Part shown: piece by piece, positions 24,301 to 36,466 of the stretch
Position numbering within the stretch: the first letter of the stretch is position 1
How the letters are laid out: every line of letters begins with the position of its first letter
DNA from: Globodera rostochiensis
Taxonomy: Eukaryota > Nematoda > Chromadorea > Rhabditida > Heteroderidae
Assembly: GCA_018350325.1 (NCBI GenBank)
Contig: JAEVLN010000017.1
Span: forward strand, 1,264,666 to 1,328,665
Direction of reading: 5' to 3'
Length of the DNA: 64,000 nucleotides
Made by a program: the position numbers and the translations under genes
The notes under the pieces: generated by a model
The model's input: only the letters and a program-made list of their open reading frames with translations
Database searches by the model: none
Told to the model about the DNA's origin: nothing

Positions 24301-25573
24301 ATTTAATTTGAATAATCAGAAACTGTATCATGTGATCTAAAGTGGTTGATTTCGCTGAATAAAAAATTCGAATAGTTCAAAAATTCTGTGCGATTTGGAG
24401 GCAAGTCTAAAAACATTAATGAGCCAAAATTAAAAATATTTAATAAATTGAATATTTGAAAAATCTAATAATAAATTTATTATGTTTAATAAAGAAAACA
24501 ATAGAATAAATAATTGTTTTACATAGATAATTCGCTTCTACTTAAGAATTATTATATTTATAAGTAATATAAATAATCGTATGGGTAATTAATATTTTGT
24601 CACTTATTTGGAAATAACTTTAAATTCTTATGGAAACCCCCAATAAATTTAGCCTAATTGCCGTCAATTTTGGGAACAAGTCAACTGCAAAATATTTAGA
24701 TTAAATTTTTTCGCTTGGAGAATAATAGAGATCGGACAACTAATGCATGATACTTATTTTACCTTTAATACGTAGAAAAGTGTTGAAAGTTAATCTGTAG
24801 ATTGGTTGGTGCAGTGGAATTAATGTCATGATCAATGTAAAGAATAAGATTTTTGTTAAAAAATATAAAAATGTTTTTATATTTAATTTTAAATTAAACG
24901 CATAATTTTACAAAACAAATTAATTTTTTTTTGTTTTTATAACATTCATTTCAATCGCATTTAAGAAGAATAATGTAAAAGCTTAGACATAATTTTTTTG
25001 TTTTATAATTTTTCAAAAAAAATATACAATTTTAATAAAATTTCTTAAAAAATGTAATAAAAATTATTACGACAAATAGTTAGTTTTTAATTAAAAACAA
25101 TTAATCACAAAAACCGTGCACATTCTTTTATTTTTACATTTATTTCTAATTAGAACCCATAAAAACTGTGTTTTTGCTAAATATTTGATTATAAATTAAA
25201 TGTTTTAATTTGTTTGTCTAAAGCAACTCCTTTAAATAAATGATAGGGTTGCAAGTATTTATCAAAAAGCATTGAACGGAATCAAATTTTATTTTGCAAA
25301 AAAAATTATGAATGCTTGAATTCATAAAATATTAACGCGATAATTTTGAGTCAATTACGGCCACTCAAATTCCCCAAAAACTTAATCATTAGAGCTTTCC
25401 CATTTTTTGATATGACTCTTAGAATTACTCCCCCAACCTCATATTAAAAAATTGTTACGGTCAGATCGATTTCAATAATCGATTTGTCTCCAACGGACAC
25501 TTTTTGGGGAATTTGAGGGGCTGTAAATTGACTCAAAATCATCGGAGTCTTAGAATTACTTCTGATCCCGAGA
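24301..25573. other. AT-rich intergenic spacer
   Basis: Very AT-rich with many short A and T runs. I see no exon or repeat of note. Confidence 0.6.
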
Positions 25574-26575
25574 TCTTTAAAAGCCCGCTTTATTCTACCA
25601 TAAACATAAATTATATTATTGTAAATTACCTTTTTATATATTTTCAGCGTGAACAATTTACGACACAAGACGCTTTTAACATGTCGTCACCGCACTTCAA
25701 CAAATGCCAAAATGATTTTTTGCAGAGTACGGAAAATTTTAGGTAAGAAAAAATTTAGTGAAATTAAACAAAACAAAACAAAAATGTCTGTTTTTCTATT
25801 TGAGGCCCTTCAACACATCGGAATTTGCTGGTCTGGCCAACTTCGCCTGCGGTGTCGATCCGCTGTCTACTAGTCTCGACAATTTGGAGGATTTGGTGCC
25901 CGATCAGCACTTGGCCATGGAAGAGGCAAAAACTTTTAATAACACTTTAAACAATTTTTTTTAATTTCCGTTTTTCAACTTTTTATTCAAAATGGAAAAT
26001 GTTTTCATTTTTTAGCCCTCTGTTGGCTGTTGGTTATGAGCGTGCCCCGGCGGGATTCCTCTAAAAACGAATGGCATTTCCCAAATTTCATGCATTTTGT
26101 GCCATACGCTGACACATTGGCCTAATGTACAAATTCCCAAACCTTTTATGTTTAAAATTCTTGAATATTTCATTATTGTTATTTTTTTCTAATAAATATG
26201 TGTCAACAATTTGGAAAATTTAAAGGGTGGAAAATGCACTTTACAATATTAAATAAAATTATTATATATTAAAATTAAAAATGTTTGAATTTTTATTTTC
26301 AATGACGCGCGTTGATTAATAGAAAATGCGCTTCTTCGTGAAACTTTGTCAAATCTGTAGAAAAAAATATGCAAATGTTTATGGCGCGAAGCCCAAAAAA
26401 AGGTAACTAAAAAACATTAAAATTTTTGTTTTATAAAAACGATTTTTGGTCGGATTTATCGTCGTCTTTCTTGGATTCTTCTGCCAAAACGAATGTGGCG
26501 CCGTCTTTTGCCGTTCTAATTTGATTAAAGGCTGAAATTTGTGCGTTTGTAAAATAAATGTAAATTTTAAATTTT
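25574..26575. repeat. Duplicated convergent gene junction, copy 2 (empty site)
   Basis: Second copy of 19218-22012. It contains a pseudo-copy of the last two Notch exons (25648-25742 and 25805-25964, + strand) detached from the rest of Notch, and the intact last exon of the minus-strand gene. The hAT insertion site is unoccupied (GTTCTAAT at 26513-26520). Confidence 0.9.
25648..25964 (+). pseudogene. Orphan copy of the last two Notch exons
   Basis: Same coding sequence as 19292-19608, including splice sites and stop. No upstream Notch exons accompany it, so it cannot encode a receptor. It is probably a by-product of the segmental duplication. Confidence 0.85.
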
Positions 26576-29500
26576 ATTTTGTTAAAAATATAATTTAATT
26601 TTTTTTTTACCCTTTGCAAATTCATTTTGCATCTTTTTTATTGTGAAAGTATCGATTCGATTGGAAACATTTTGTTCAGGAAATATCGGCGAAATTATCG
26701 GCATTCCCAGCCAAACTTTGCGATCGCCTTTTTCTTGCTGTCCGTCAAACCATTCGCGCGCAGGCGACCAAAGCAAAAATTCGCCTTTCTTTTCATAATC
26801 AATTTCAGTCAATTGCAACGGTTTTGGCCAATCCCTAAATCGTATTTAGGTACTTACAGAGTCGAATGTTTTTATGCTTTTATATGTTTTTTTGTGGATA
26901 ATAGCTTTTATTTAAAAAATTTTAGAATTAGAGCGATTTGAAGAATCAATAAAAACAAAATTGTACCCGTTTAATTTTTAAAAAATTCACACATTAATTT
27001 TTCTATGACCAAAAAAGCACCTCTAAAGATCGATATTTCTCGAAAAAAATTTTGTTTTGAATATTTTTCGGTATTGACCGAAAAGAAGATGCGTTTCCCC
27101 ATTTTAAGTCAAAATTTCACGTTTTTTTAGTCATAAGTATTAGCTTTTTTTAAAACCAACAAGCACAGACCATAAGGAATAAATAAGGAAAAATTTCTCC
27201 AACAAAAAAGGCACTGATGTTTCGCCCGGGAATAACAGAAGCACTTTGGTCAGCATAAGTATGATCATTTGCGAATTTAACTGGCCATTGAATAGATTCT
27301 TGTCTAAAATTGCATAAAAATCCAATTTAAATTGCAATAAAAATTATTGAAATTAAATGAAAAAGTAAAATGCCGTCACCTTTTGCCCATAATTCGACAT
27401 AGGCGTGAATAGTCCTAAAGTTGCTCAAAGTGCGTCCATTCATCACGCTTTCGTCCAATCTGTGCATTTTGAACATTTCTTTTCTCGTCAATAAAAGCTC
27501 AATGACTTTCAATTGAATTGCGTGGTCTGAAAACAACCAGATTTAAATAAACAAATAAAAATTGTCCAAATAAATTTAAAATTACTCCATAAAACAGTCA
27601 AAATTGCGTTTATTTGCTCCATTTTTTGGCGATTCATCGTCGACTTTGCGCGCACTTCCGCCGATGCAATGTTTCCATTCAAATGGGCGTTTTTTGCCGC
27701 CGACTCATCGAATTTATTCAATGCTTCAATTTTATTCAAAATTCTGAACGCGCTGTCGTCGTCGTCGTCTAAATTTATTGGGGGGTTTGGGTTCCAAATT
27801 TGCTGTTTAATTCTCGTACATACCAGTCAAAAACAACTCTTCTTCCAAGTGCCTTTTCAGTTCCGTTCGCTTTTTGTCATCAATTTCGTAATTGCCCTCA
27901 TCAAAATAACTTTCTTCGAGCAATTTGTGCAACATTTTTCCAAAATAATGCAAAAATATTCGAATTTGTGTGCCGTCAAAGCTTTGCCGTGGAATTTGCG
28001 GTTTGCCTGGCACAATAATGAAAATTACCTCAAAATTTGTCCGCATAAAATTTATTTTCAATTTCGGGACGGCCAACATTTGTTGATCCATTGGGTATTT
28101 TTGCAACAATTTTACGTTTGCGTTCTGAACAAAATTCAATTTATTGCTTTTATTTTATGTCGGCTATTTGAACTAATTAGGATTATTCGAATTTCCCAGT
28201 AAAATTTAAACAATCCTAATATTCAAATAATACCGCCGACATATGTACATAATTATTTTAAAATTAATTTTTTTAAATATTTTAACCGAAATAATTTGCC
28301 TTGCAAAATATGCAAAACAGTGAATTGTCACTGCATATCATTCTTTCGCTCAATTCGCATTTAAAATTGCCAAAGATTTTGCTGGTTACATCAAAGCCTT
28401 CCGGCAACATGCAAATCGGCGTAAACACTTCATTAATCGGTTTTAAGTAAATCAGTGCCGGAATTTGAAATCGTGCTTCATCGGACTACAATTATTTGTT
28501 GTTTTTTAAAATCATTAATATAAATAGGCCAAACAACGGATTATGCAAATAAATTGAAGAACAATTGAAATCGTTCAATTAAATTCGCATTTTTATGATA
28601 ATATTAGTAGAGCCAAGTGGCCAATTTTAGGAAAAGCCAAGGACTATTTACACTTTTAAAAGCATTTTGGAGGGTCCGGCGGTGCCCATCGGCGCGGGCA
28701 CCGCCAAAACAAATAAAGCAAAAAAATCGCCATTTTAAGAGATTTTAAAGCCTGTATTAGAAGTTAAAATTGCACCCAATGTTCAAAAAGTTTCCTCATT
28801 TCATTTATTGCTTTCCATTTTGCACTTCTTTCTTTTTCCGTTTGTCTATTTATTTCAAGAATATTTTGAATCTAAAAAATTGTTTTAAAAAAAGAGTAAA
28901 TTTTCATTCAATACCAAGCCAATATTTTTCATGTTTTTGGACATATTTTCATCAAAATCCATTTGTTGCCATCCGTCGGATATTTGATACAAATCAACAA
29001 TGTCCGCGTCCTTCTTTTTTGGGTTTTCTTCAATATTTTGTAGATAAGGGTCTACTTTATATTGTGCGATTATATTTTTGTCTGAATATTTGAGAAAATT
29101 TAAATTGTCAGTAATAGGGATGGATGGCATTTTTAGGCACTAAAAACGCAAAATAGGCACCAAAATTGGCACCAAAAACCCCCGAAATAGGCAAAAAAAA
29201 TACCAAAATAGGCACTAAACATTTTCATTTTTGGGGTAAAATTCAATAAATTATTCAAATGTAAAAAATAAATCGCGATTTGCAGTTAGTTGTACACAAA
29301 ATGCAATTTGGTCCAGAAAAGGCATTTTTGCACGAGAAAACCTTAATTTTTAGGAGAAAATTTTTTGGAAATTGAAAAAAGCGATTTTTAAGCGGGCATT
29401 CGATTCTTTAGCGTTTTTCTTAAGAAATTTTTTGAAAAAAAAATGCCAAAATAGGCAGTTAAAAAATGCCACGGCGTTTGCCTGAAATGCCATTATGTAA

Positions 29501-32500
29501 TGTTGTGCTATAAATAACCGCAATTCAAATATTTACATAATTAGACTTACCCAAATTTCTTTGTAAATTTAATTTTTCGAATCGCTTCAAAAAAATTTTA
29601 AAATCTTCATCAATTTGCTCTTCCATCATTGGATTTGTTTGCCCTAAAAGTTTGTTTAAAACGCCGATTCTGTTCGCTTTGTTTAGTCGACCCCATTTTG
29701 TTGTGGCATAATGTTCAACAATAAATTTGGCGAATTTTCGAAAGTTCAATTGATTCCTAACAATATTTTCTTCAAACTCGCCCAAATTTTGCCCATTTTT
29801 CATCTCAAAATTGTCCATTTTGGCCACAATTTTTTTAAGCAACAAAAAGAGGTGAACAATTAATTTTTGTGCATTTTTAACTTTTTTTAATTCAACGATT
29901 TTCAACTCGGTCCATTCCCTTTCAATGTTTGCGAATTCAGTCGCCTTTCCAATTTCGGGAAGCACTTTCCCCTTCAAATGCCGTGTCAGTTTAAGCCGGT
30001 GTCCAATTTCGTTGGCATAAATGCCAAAGTGCAACAATTGGACCGTCAAATCAAATGACGCCGCCGAATCGTCTAAATACAGCGCGACAACAAAACAATT
30101 TTTCCCTTTTTTTATTTATAATTTTAGTACCTCAAAAAATTCACGAAAATAGCAACAACAAAAAAAGGATTGATTGGAAAAATGACAAATTTTTAAAAAT
30201 GCGACATTTACCATTTAAAAAAGGCAATTAGGCCCCTCTGCTGATGGGGGAATCCAACCATTAAATTAATTAGAACAATACTTTTTATATATTAACAACC
30301 TGAACTCATTAGCACAGTTTCAATGAGTTTTTCGAATTGCGTTGCCAATAAATTGTTGTCTTCAAAATTGCTCAAATATAAGCCGGAAAACTGTTCAATG
30401 TCGCAGCAATTGTCGTCTGCGAATATTTCTTCAAAAATTGGCGAATTTTGCTGCACATTTTCACTAAAACTTTCACAAATTTCGTCGTCAACCTTTGTGA
30501 TGTCGTCGTCGTCGTCTTCTCTTTTCTGTGTCGCCTCCTTTTTCACTTCCTCTCTCTTTTTTTCTGTTTTCGGCGTTGCATTTTCGCTTGAATTATTACT
30601 ATTTTCAACAGAATTTTTTCGCTTCGTTTTTTTGTTCTTTGATTTTGTTGTTATTTTTTGTTCTGTTAAAAGAACGTTCAATTTGTTGCATTTTGTTGGC
30701 GAATTTGAATGCAACAAATTAAATGTGTGTGCTGCAACGATTTCCTCCTTTTGGTCTTCAGCTAACATTTTTAGAATTTCATCGGCATTTTCCATTACTC
30801 CGACAATTTTAATTAAATCATTTTTTAAGTTGGCACTTTTGTACGCTTAAAACTTCAATTGAATTAATTAAAACGATACCATTTTAATTTATTTTAAGCG
30901 CCAATGACTAATTTTTTGTGAAAAATCCAAGACCTTGTTTTAGGCGATCAGTAAATTTTTGATCACTCCTGATCAGACTGATTATTGTCTCTTTGTGCAT
31001 TGTCTGCTTCCATTTTTCGTATTTTATCTTCATTTCTGGATCAAATGATCCCTTTGTGGGGTCACAGCCGTTATGCAATATTTCGTCCCATTTTTCGTCC
31101 AATGGTTTCTTTCCCTTCTCCATGTACTGCTTCAACTCGTAGAAAAATTTGCCCATACTTTCGGAGTTCAGCTCAAGTGTCGTCGGCTCGTCTTCATCCG
31201 AAATTCGGTCGTAAATGGACTCCAAATTTTTCTTCTGATTCTCCCAAAATTTCTCAGAGCGTTTGTTGGCGACTGAACGCCGCGCCGATCGAATTTTGCC
31301 GTCCATCCAATGAACAAATACAAACACATCGGCCTGCAAATGTTCAGCAATTCGATCGCAAGTGTCAAGATTCGCAAACAAAATTTTGTCGTAATGCGAC
31401 GCCAGCAATTTGTTGTCCGCAAAAACTTAATAAATTTATTGTTTCCGGGGGTTTCGGGGTCGCTGATCACGATGCTGACATTTATTTTACCAAATTCCGA
31501 ACCCTCGAAAATTCAATTTTTTCCAAAATTCAATTTTAGCCTCAAAATCATTCAAAACGCATAAAATTACAACGAAAACGCAAATAATGATCGACCTCCA
31601 TGCTTTTTGAATTATTTGAGACTAAACTGAACTTTGGAAAATTTTGAAAAATTGTTCGAAATCGGGTCCGGGGTTCGAACATTAGCGAAAAAACAGTTAA
31701 GAATTTTTTCGCTTTGTTTTTTTCACCAATTTTTCTAACCCTTCCGCCACTTACCGTCGTCGATTGTGTTCATTTGTTGGTCACATACAATCGAATTTGA
31801 ATTTATTTGCTGCAAATCTTTTGACATTTTCCATAATTTTGTTTTGGCTCCCGGCAGCGCTAATATTTGATTCCGATTTGTTTTATTTAGGGTGTTGGGC
31901 GCTAATAGTTTATTTATGGCCTGAGTATGTGTTGCTTTTAGAATTGTTCTTTGTTGACAAAATGCTTCTTTTATGTCCTTTTCGGAGTTGCACTCTAAAT
32001 AACAATTTGTTTGAATTAAAAATCATAAAAAAGTCTAAACAACAATTTGTTTAAACTAAAAATCATTAAAAAAGTCTAAACAACAATTTGTTTAAACTAA
32101 AAATATCAAAAAAGTCTAAACAACAATGTGTTTAAACTAAAAATCATTAAAAAAGTCTAAACAACAATGTGTTTAAACTAAAAATCATCAAAAAAGTCTA
32201 AACAACAATTTGTTTGAATTAAAAAAAAAATATATCAAAAAATGTCAAACAATAATTTGTTTGGGCTAAAAATCATTAATTATATCAAAAAATTCAAACA
32301 AACCAAGACGTTCCCATTGGTTTAAAGTGAATGTGTGAAGATTATTTGGTAATATAGCCGCCAAAATATTGTTCAAATTTATTAATATGCACAAATTTTT
32401 CCGCCAATTTGAAGGATTATTTTGCTTGATGCCTTCATAAATCTTTTCCTTTATTTCCATAATTTTTTTTTGGACATTTTTTCGAATTGAATTGTGTTCA

Positions 32501-35500
32501 AAAGATTGATTTACGACTGCGGCTGTGTTGGACAGTAGAACGTTTTCAAAATCATTGGCCGTTTTTAACAAATAGGGTAATGAAAGTAACGCCTCGTAGC
32601 ATTGGGCCAAAAAAGAGTTCGATTTATATTCCAATTTCTTCAGCAAGACGTCCACGTAAGTGTCTTCAAGCTGTATTTCTGTGAAAAAAGGTGTTACCCA
32701 ATTTTTAATCTCATTTTTCAATTTTTTTAATCGGTCATATTTATGTCGTGAGTGTTGTGGTCTCGGGTCTCGAAAGTCTCGAGTTTTCTGAGGTTTCGAG
32801 TTTAGGGGTTCAGTCTTGGTCTCGAGTCACGAAAAGTCTCGGGTTTTTTGGGGTCTCGAGTTTAGGGGTCCAGGCTTGGTCTCGAGTTTTCTGGGGTCTC
32901 GAGTTTAGGGGTTCAGTCTTGGTCTTGGGTTTAAAAACTAGTTTTTTGTGGTCTCGGTTTTTGGGGTCCAGGCTTGATCTCGAGTCTTGAAACGTCTCGG
33001 GTTTTTTGGGGCCTCGAGTTTTGGGGTCCAGTCTTGGTCTGCAGTCTTGAAAACTTGATTTTTTGTGGGTCTCTGTCTTTGGGTAGTGTTAGTCTCGAGT
33101 TTCTGGATGAAGTCTCGGGCTTTTGGTCTCGGTCTCGAGCCTCGGTAAATTTCAGGTCTTGAGAATCAGTAATATTTATATTTATCCCTTCCCCTTACCG
33201 AAGTGCATTATTTCAGGAAATGTCGTTTCGATAGCGCGTAAAGCATTCCGCTGCACAATCCAATTGAGTCTCAATTTCAACATAAGGCTGTCAACGTTAT
33301 ATATTCCGTAGCAAAATATGCTTTGAAACTCAAAAAATTTTGAGATAAGTTTTGTTATTGCGTAATAATGGACATGGTCGGACCAGTTGGGCACTTTTCG
33401 GAGTTTTTTCACAAATTGGGATGCCAATTTTACGTCCATACAATCTATACCGTCATCATCAGCAAGCAGTACCAATTTCTAAAATTGAAAAGCATATTAA
33501 AATTTGCTATTTAAAGAAGCAATCTAAGAAATTTGAGAATAAATGTAACTTACCGTATTTCCTCTGTTTGTACCTCCCCCCCTAATTGTACCCCTTCCAC
33601 CGAGGGGTTTGAAAATAGTAAGCCCCCGGGGTTACTAATAGAGCAAATAGGGTAATGCATAAATTATGATGTTTGTCACCGGCTCGTTAATAAATGTTGA
33701 CGAAGTGTCCAACAAACGCTTCAGATGCTTGTCCCAGCCCGCATTTTCTTTCAGTTTTTTGTCCTGGACAAGTTCAAGTGCGAATTTGTGAAGCGAACAT
33801 AATTGCCCGTCACCAGCAACACTTTGTAATTCTGGTTCCAATTTGGTCCATTTCATTTTGTAAATGCCAATATTAACCAAAAAGTCAAAATTTTTGTCCG
33901 GGAGAGAAACGGCAAATTCGAACAATTCCCTTTCAATCATTTCAGAATAAACCCAAAAAGAGGCGGCAGACTCCAAGTTCTGTTTCAGTTCTTTGATAAT
34001 GCTATTGTTATTCAGCATTTCCTCATTTTCGATTTTCACCATCAACCCAACGTATAATGTCATGAGGAAATGAGCAGCGGGTTCTAAAATTTGTAAATTT
34101 ACTGGATAGTCTTAATTAGAGACAGGCCAACGCGAAGTTTTCCGGGATCGGGATTTTGGCTTAAACCTGACATAATCCCGAAAATGCCCCAAAACAACCC
34201 GATTGTTCCGGGATCGGGATTTTGGCTTAAACCTGACATAATCCTGAAAATGCCCCAAAACAACCCGATTGTTCCGGGATCGGGATTTGGCTTAAACCTG
34301 ACCTTATCCCGAAAATGCTCCGGGTTGGTCGGGATGCCGAATTCAGTCCCGCGGATCCCGAAAAAATCCCGACGGGATCCCGATCCCGTCCGGTCTCTAG
34401 TCAAAATGGTGCTGAAGACGGACGGACCTTGCCGTTTTTCTCATTTACAATATAAAGAAATGTGAATATTTTGTTTAAAAAGTAACAAAAAAATTGCTCC
34501 ATTATTCAGAAGACGACTACCTTCAGCCGATGTTTTGCCGGTATGCATTCCATTTACTTTTGGACATTCTAAGAACGATTTTTTGTTGTCAACGCTGTCA
34601 TTAGTATTCAAATTGTCGGTTGAAACTTCAACTAAAGTTGAATTTTTTATTGTTGTTTTAATAAAAATACATTTTTTCTATTTATGAAAAAACCTTCGAA
34701 AATCTCCCAAAATTTTTTGGACATTAATCGCCGGTTCCCATCAACAATTTCAAAAATTTGCTTTAGCCTTTCCCTCTGCAAAATGCGTTCACCAAACGTT
34801 TTTCGGAACAAATGATTTTCACAGTAAAGTTTGACGAAAGATTTTGCGTACGATGCAATTAATAATTTAAAATTCCCTTCCATTTTTTGGCTTCCAAATT
34901 CATTCACCAATTCATTCAAAATTGAGTACACTTGGCTCAATAAATCATTGAACAGCGGCGCTGGTTGATCGTCTCGCAATTTTTGGAACAATTTGGCCAA
35001 TGATTGCCACAGATTTTCAATTTTCTGTTTTGAATTGATGTTTTTGTCATTAAATTGTCGAAAATATGACAAGATTTTTCCGAATACAAATATAAATTCG
35101 AGAAAGTTCCCATTGTTTGCAACAATGTTCGGATTGTTGCCAAAAAATTCCAAAATTGTTAAAAGAAATATTTTTTCTCGCATTGCTTCTGAAATTTAGA
35201 ATAAATTGATTGATTGATTATTGATTGATTGACCTGCAGCCAAAGTGAGGGCATGTCGAACTTCCAGCAAACCAAGCTCCGGTTCATTGAGCAACAATTC
35301 CATGACAGACTTTACCATTTTCAATTTGCTAAATGCGCCTCTGATGCTCAAAATACGAAATCTGTACGCCAATTCGCTTTCGGCCGGCATTCTTTCGGTG
35401 CCAAACCATTGGTGCCAAGCCGTTTGTGTTGATGACGACAAACCCAACATAAATTTTGCGTCAATATATTTAAAATGCTTTAACGACAAATGTCTCGTGA

Positions 35501-36466
35501 AAGAAGAAAAAACCCATAAATTTTGTTCCTTTCTTTCAATATCGCTGCATTTAAAACTAAAAATTGAATGTGAAAGTTTTTAAATTGTAAAGACAATGTG
35601 CGCGATCAAAAAAGACTTTGATGGCCCAAAGTTAAATTAAATTTCGATTTCTAAACTAAAAGTTTTATTTATTTTATTTAATAAATTAAATTCAATGGCT
35701 ATTTTTACTGAAAATCATTAACTTTAGCAGAGTAACCTTTTCTCCAATTGAACTCTGTCCTTTTTCAGTAATTTTAAGGTGCCGTCCGGCGTTTGAACAT
35801 TCAATTCTTGATTTAGTTCAACCACAATTTGCTCAAAATCCCACAATTTACACAGATCGGAATTTCCCAAATTGTCTTGGTTTTGTTCAATTTTTGTACG
35901 CAAATCATCAAAAATTTTCCGCATTTCCACATTTTCCAATGGTTTCTTCAGTTTTCGGGCCTTATTGGCCATAGTCTTTGCGTGCAAATCCAACGGAGCC
36001 AAATCTCTGCACAAAAGGGTTAAGAAAAATAAATTCCCAATGCGAAAATGTAAAATTTTTTTGAATTCACCAAATAATTTTGTTGGTTTCGTTGTCCGGT
36101 CTCTAATTAATACTTATGGCTTAATAAATTTTATGGCATAAAAACAGAAAATGCCATTCATGCCTGTCAATGTCTAGGCACATTTGGACCGCAGACAGCC
36201 GAGCACTCAGTTGCTGTTGTTCTGATGGATTGTCCATGTTGGGGCCGAAAAGCAGCCGAACGTATTCGTCCTCCAAACTTTGCAGCTTTATCCCTACTCG
36301 AAAAATTAGTAGTTTAAATCAAAAAATTCAATTTTAATTACATTTTTTATATTGGAATTCCATAAAATAATTTACCAAATAAAGTGTCCGGCAGTTTTGC
36401 ATAAGTGAACGAAAAGTTAAAACAAATAATAAAAAATAAAACTCGAATAAATTTTTGTTTGCTCAT
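26431..36466 (-). CDS. Large secreted protein of unknown function, 21 exons
   Basis: Exons, 5' to 3': 36466-36376, 36293-36164, 36006-35737, 35556-35234, 35188-34694, 34083-33680, 33478-33199, 32678-32304, 31994-31755, 31425-30934, 30845-30300, 30072-29551, 29081-28915, 28871-28776, 28485-28300, 28124-27824, 27768-27586, 27526-27380, 27303-27171, 26834-26611, 26531-26431. All phases agree, giving about 1,901 aa. The start opens a clear signal peptide ([20 protein letters not shown]). The rest is largely helical in composition, Lys/Glu-rich, with acidic runs (EDDDDD, DDDDDS) and a charged tail ending SFL. No transmembrane segment beyond the signal and no domain I recognise. Two introns fit GC donors (after exon 2, where a GT at 36145 is also possible, and after exon 15). 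It is convergent with Notch, 467 bp between stops in copy 2. Unlike its neighbours it shows no frame break. Confidence 0.8.
28678..28705. repeat. GC-hairpin repeat copy
   Basis: GGCGGTGCCC and GGGCACCGCC arms around a short ATCGGCGC core. Member of the family described at 37368. It lies in an intron of the large secreted-protein gene. Confidence 0.7.
29118..29490. mobile_element. Probable miniature element with AAAATAGGCAC repeats
   Basis: Starts TAGGGATGGATGGCATTT and ends with an inverted AAATGCCATTA. The interior repeats AAAATAGGCAC, much like the AAATAGGTAC interior of the element at 20993. It lies in an intron. The target duplication is not clear. Confidence 0.5.
31985..32275. repeat. 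41-bp tandem repeat, about 6-7 copies
   Basis: The unit contains AAAAAGTCTAAACAACAATT and GTTTAAACTAAAAATCA. It lies in the intron between exons 8 and 9 of the minus-strand gene. Confidence 0.88.
32750..33165. repeat. Degenerate GGTCTCGAG-rich repeat
   Basis: Repeated TCTCGAGTTT, GGGGTCCAGTCTTGG and related units in an intron of the minus-strand gene. Plus-strand open frames here are repeat artefacts. Confidence 0.8.
34117..34399. mobile_element. hAT-type miniature element with internal 65-bp repeats
   Basis: The ends TAGAGACAGGCC and (reverse complement) TAGAGACCGGAC are flanked by GTCTTAAT and GTCAAAAT, an imperfect 8-bp duplication. The interior has three copies of a 60-70 bp unit containing GATTGTTCCGGGATCGGGAT. 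It sits in an intron of the minus-strand gene. Confidence 0.8.

Noticed and set aside
27824..28124. Extra intron within this exon of the large minus-strand gene (GAG|GTAATT donor)
   Set aside because: The frame is open straight through and reading on keeps the phase, so no intron is needed.
12164..32275. Possible CRISPR-like arrays at several tandem repeats
   Set aside because: Units are directly abutting with no unique spacers, the genome is eukaryotic, and no cas genes are present.
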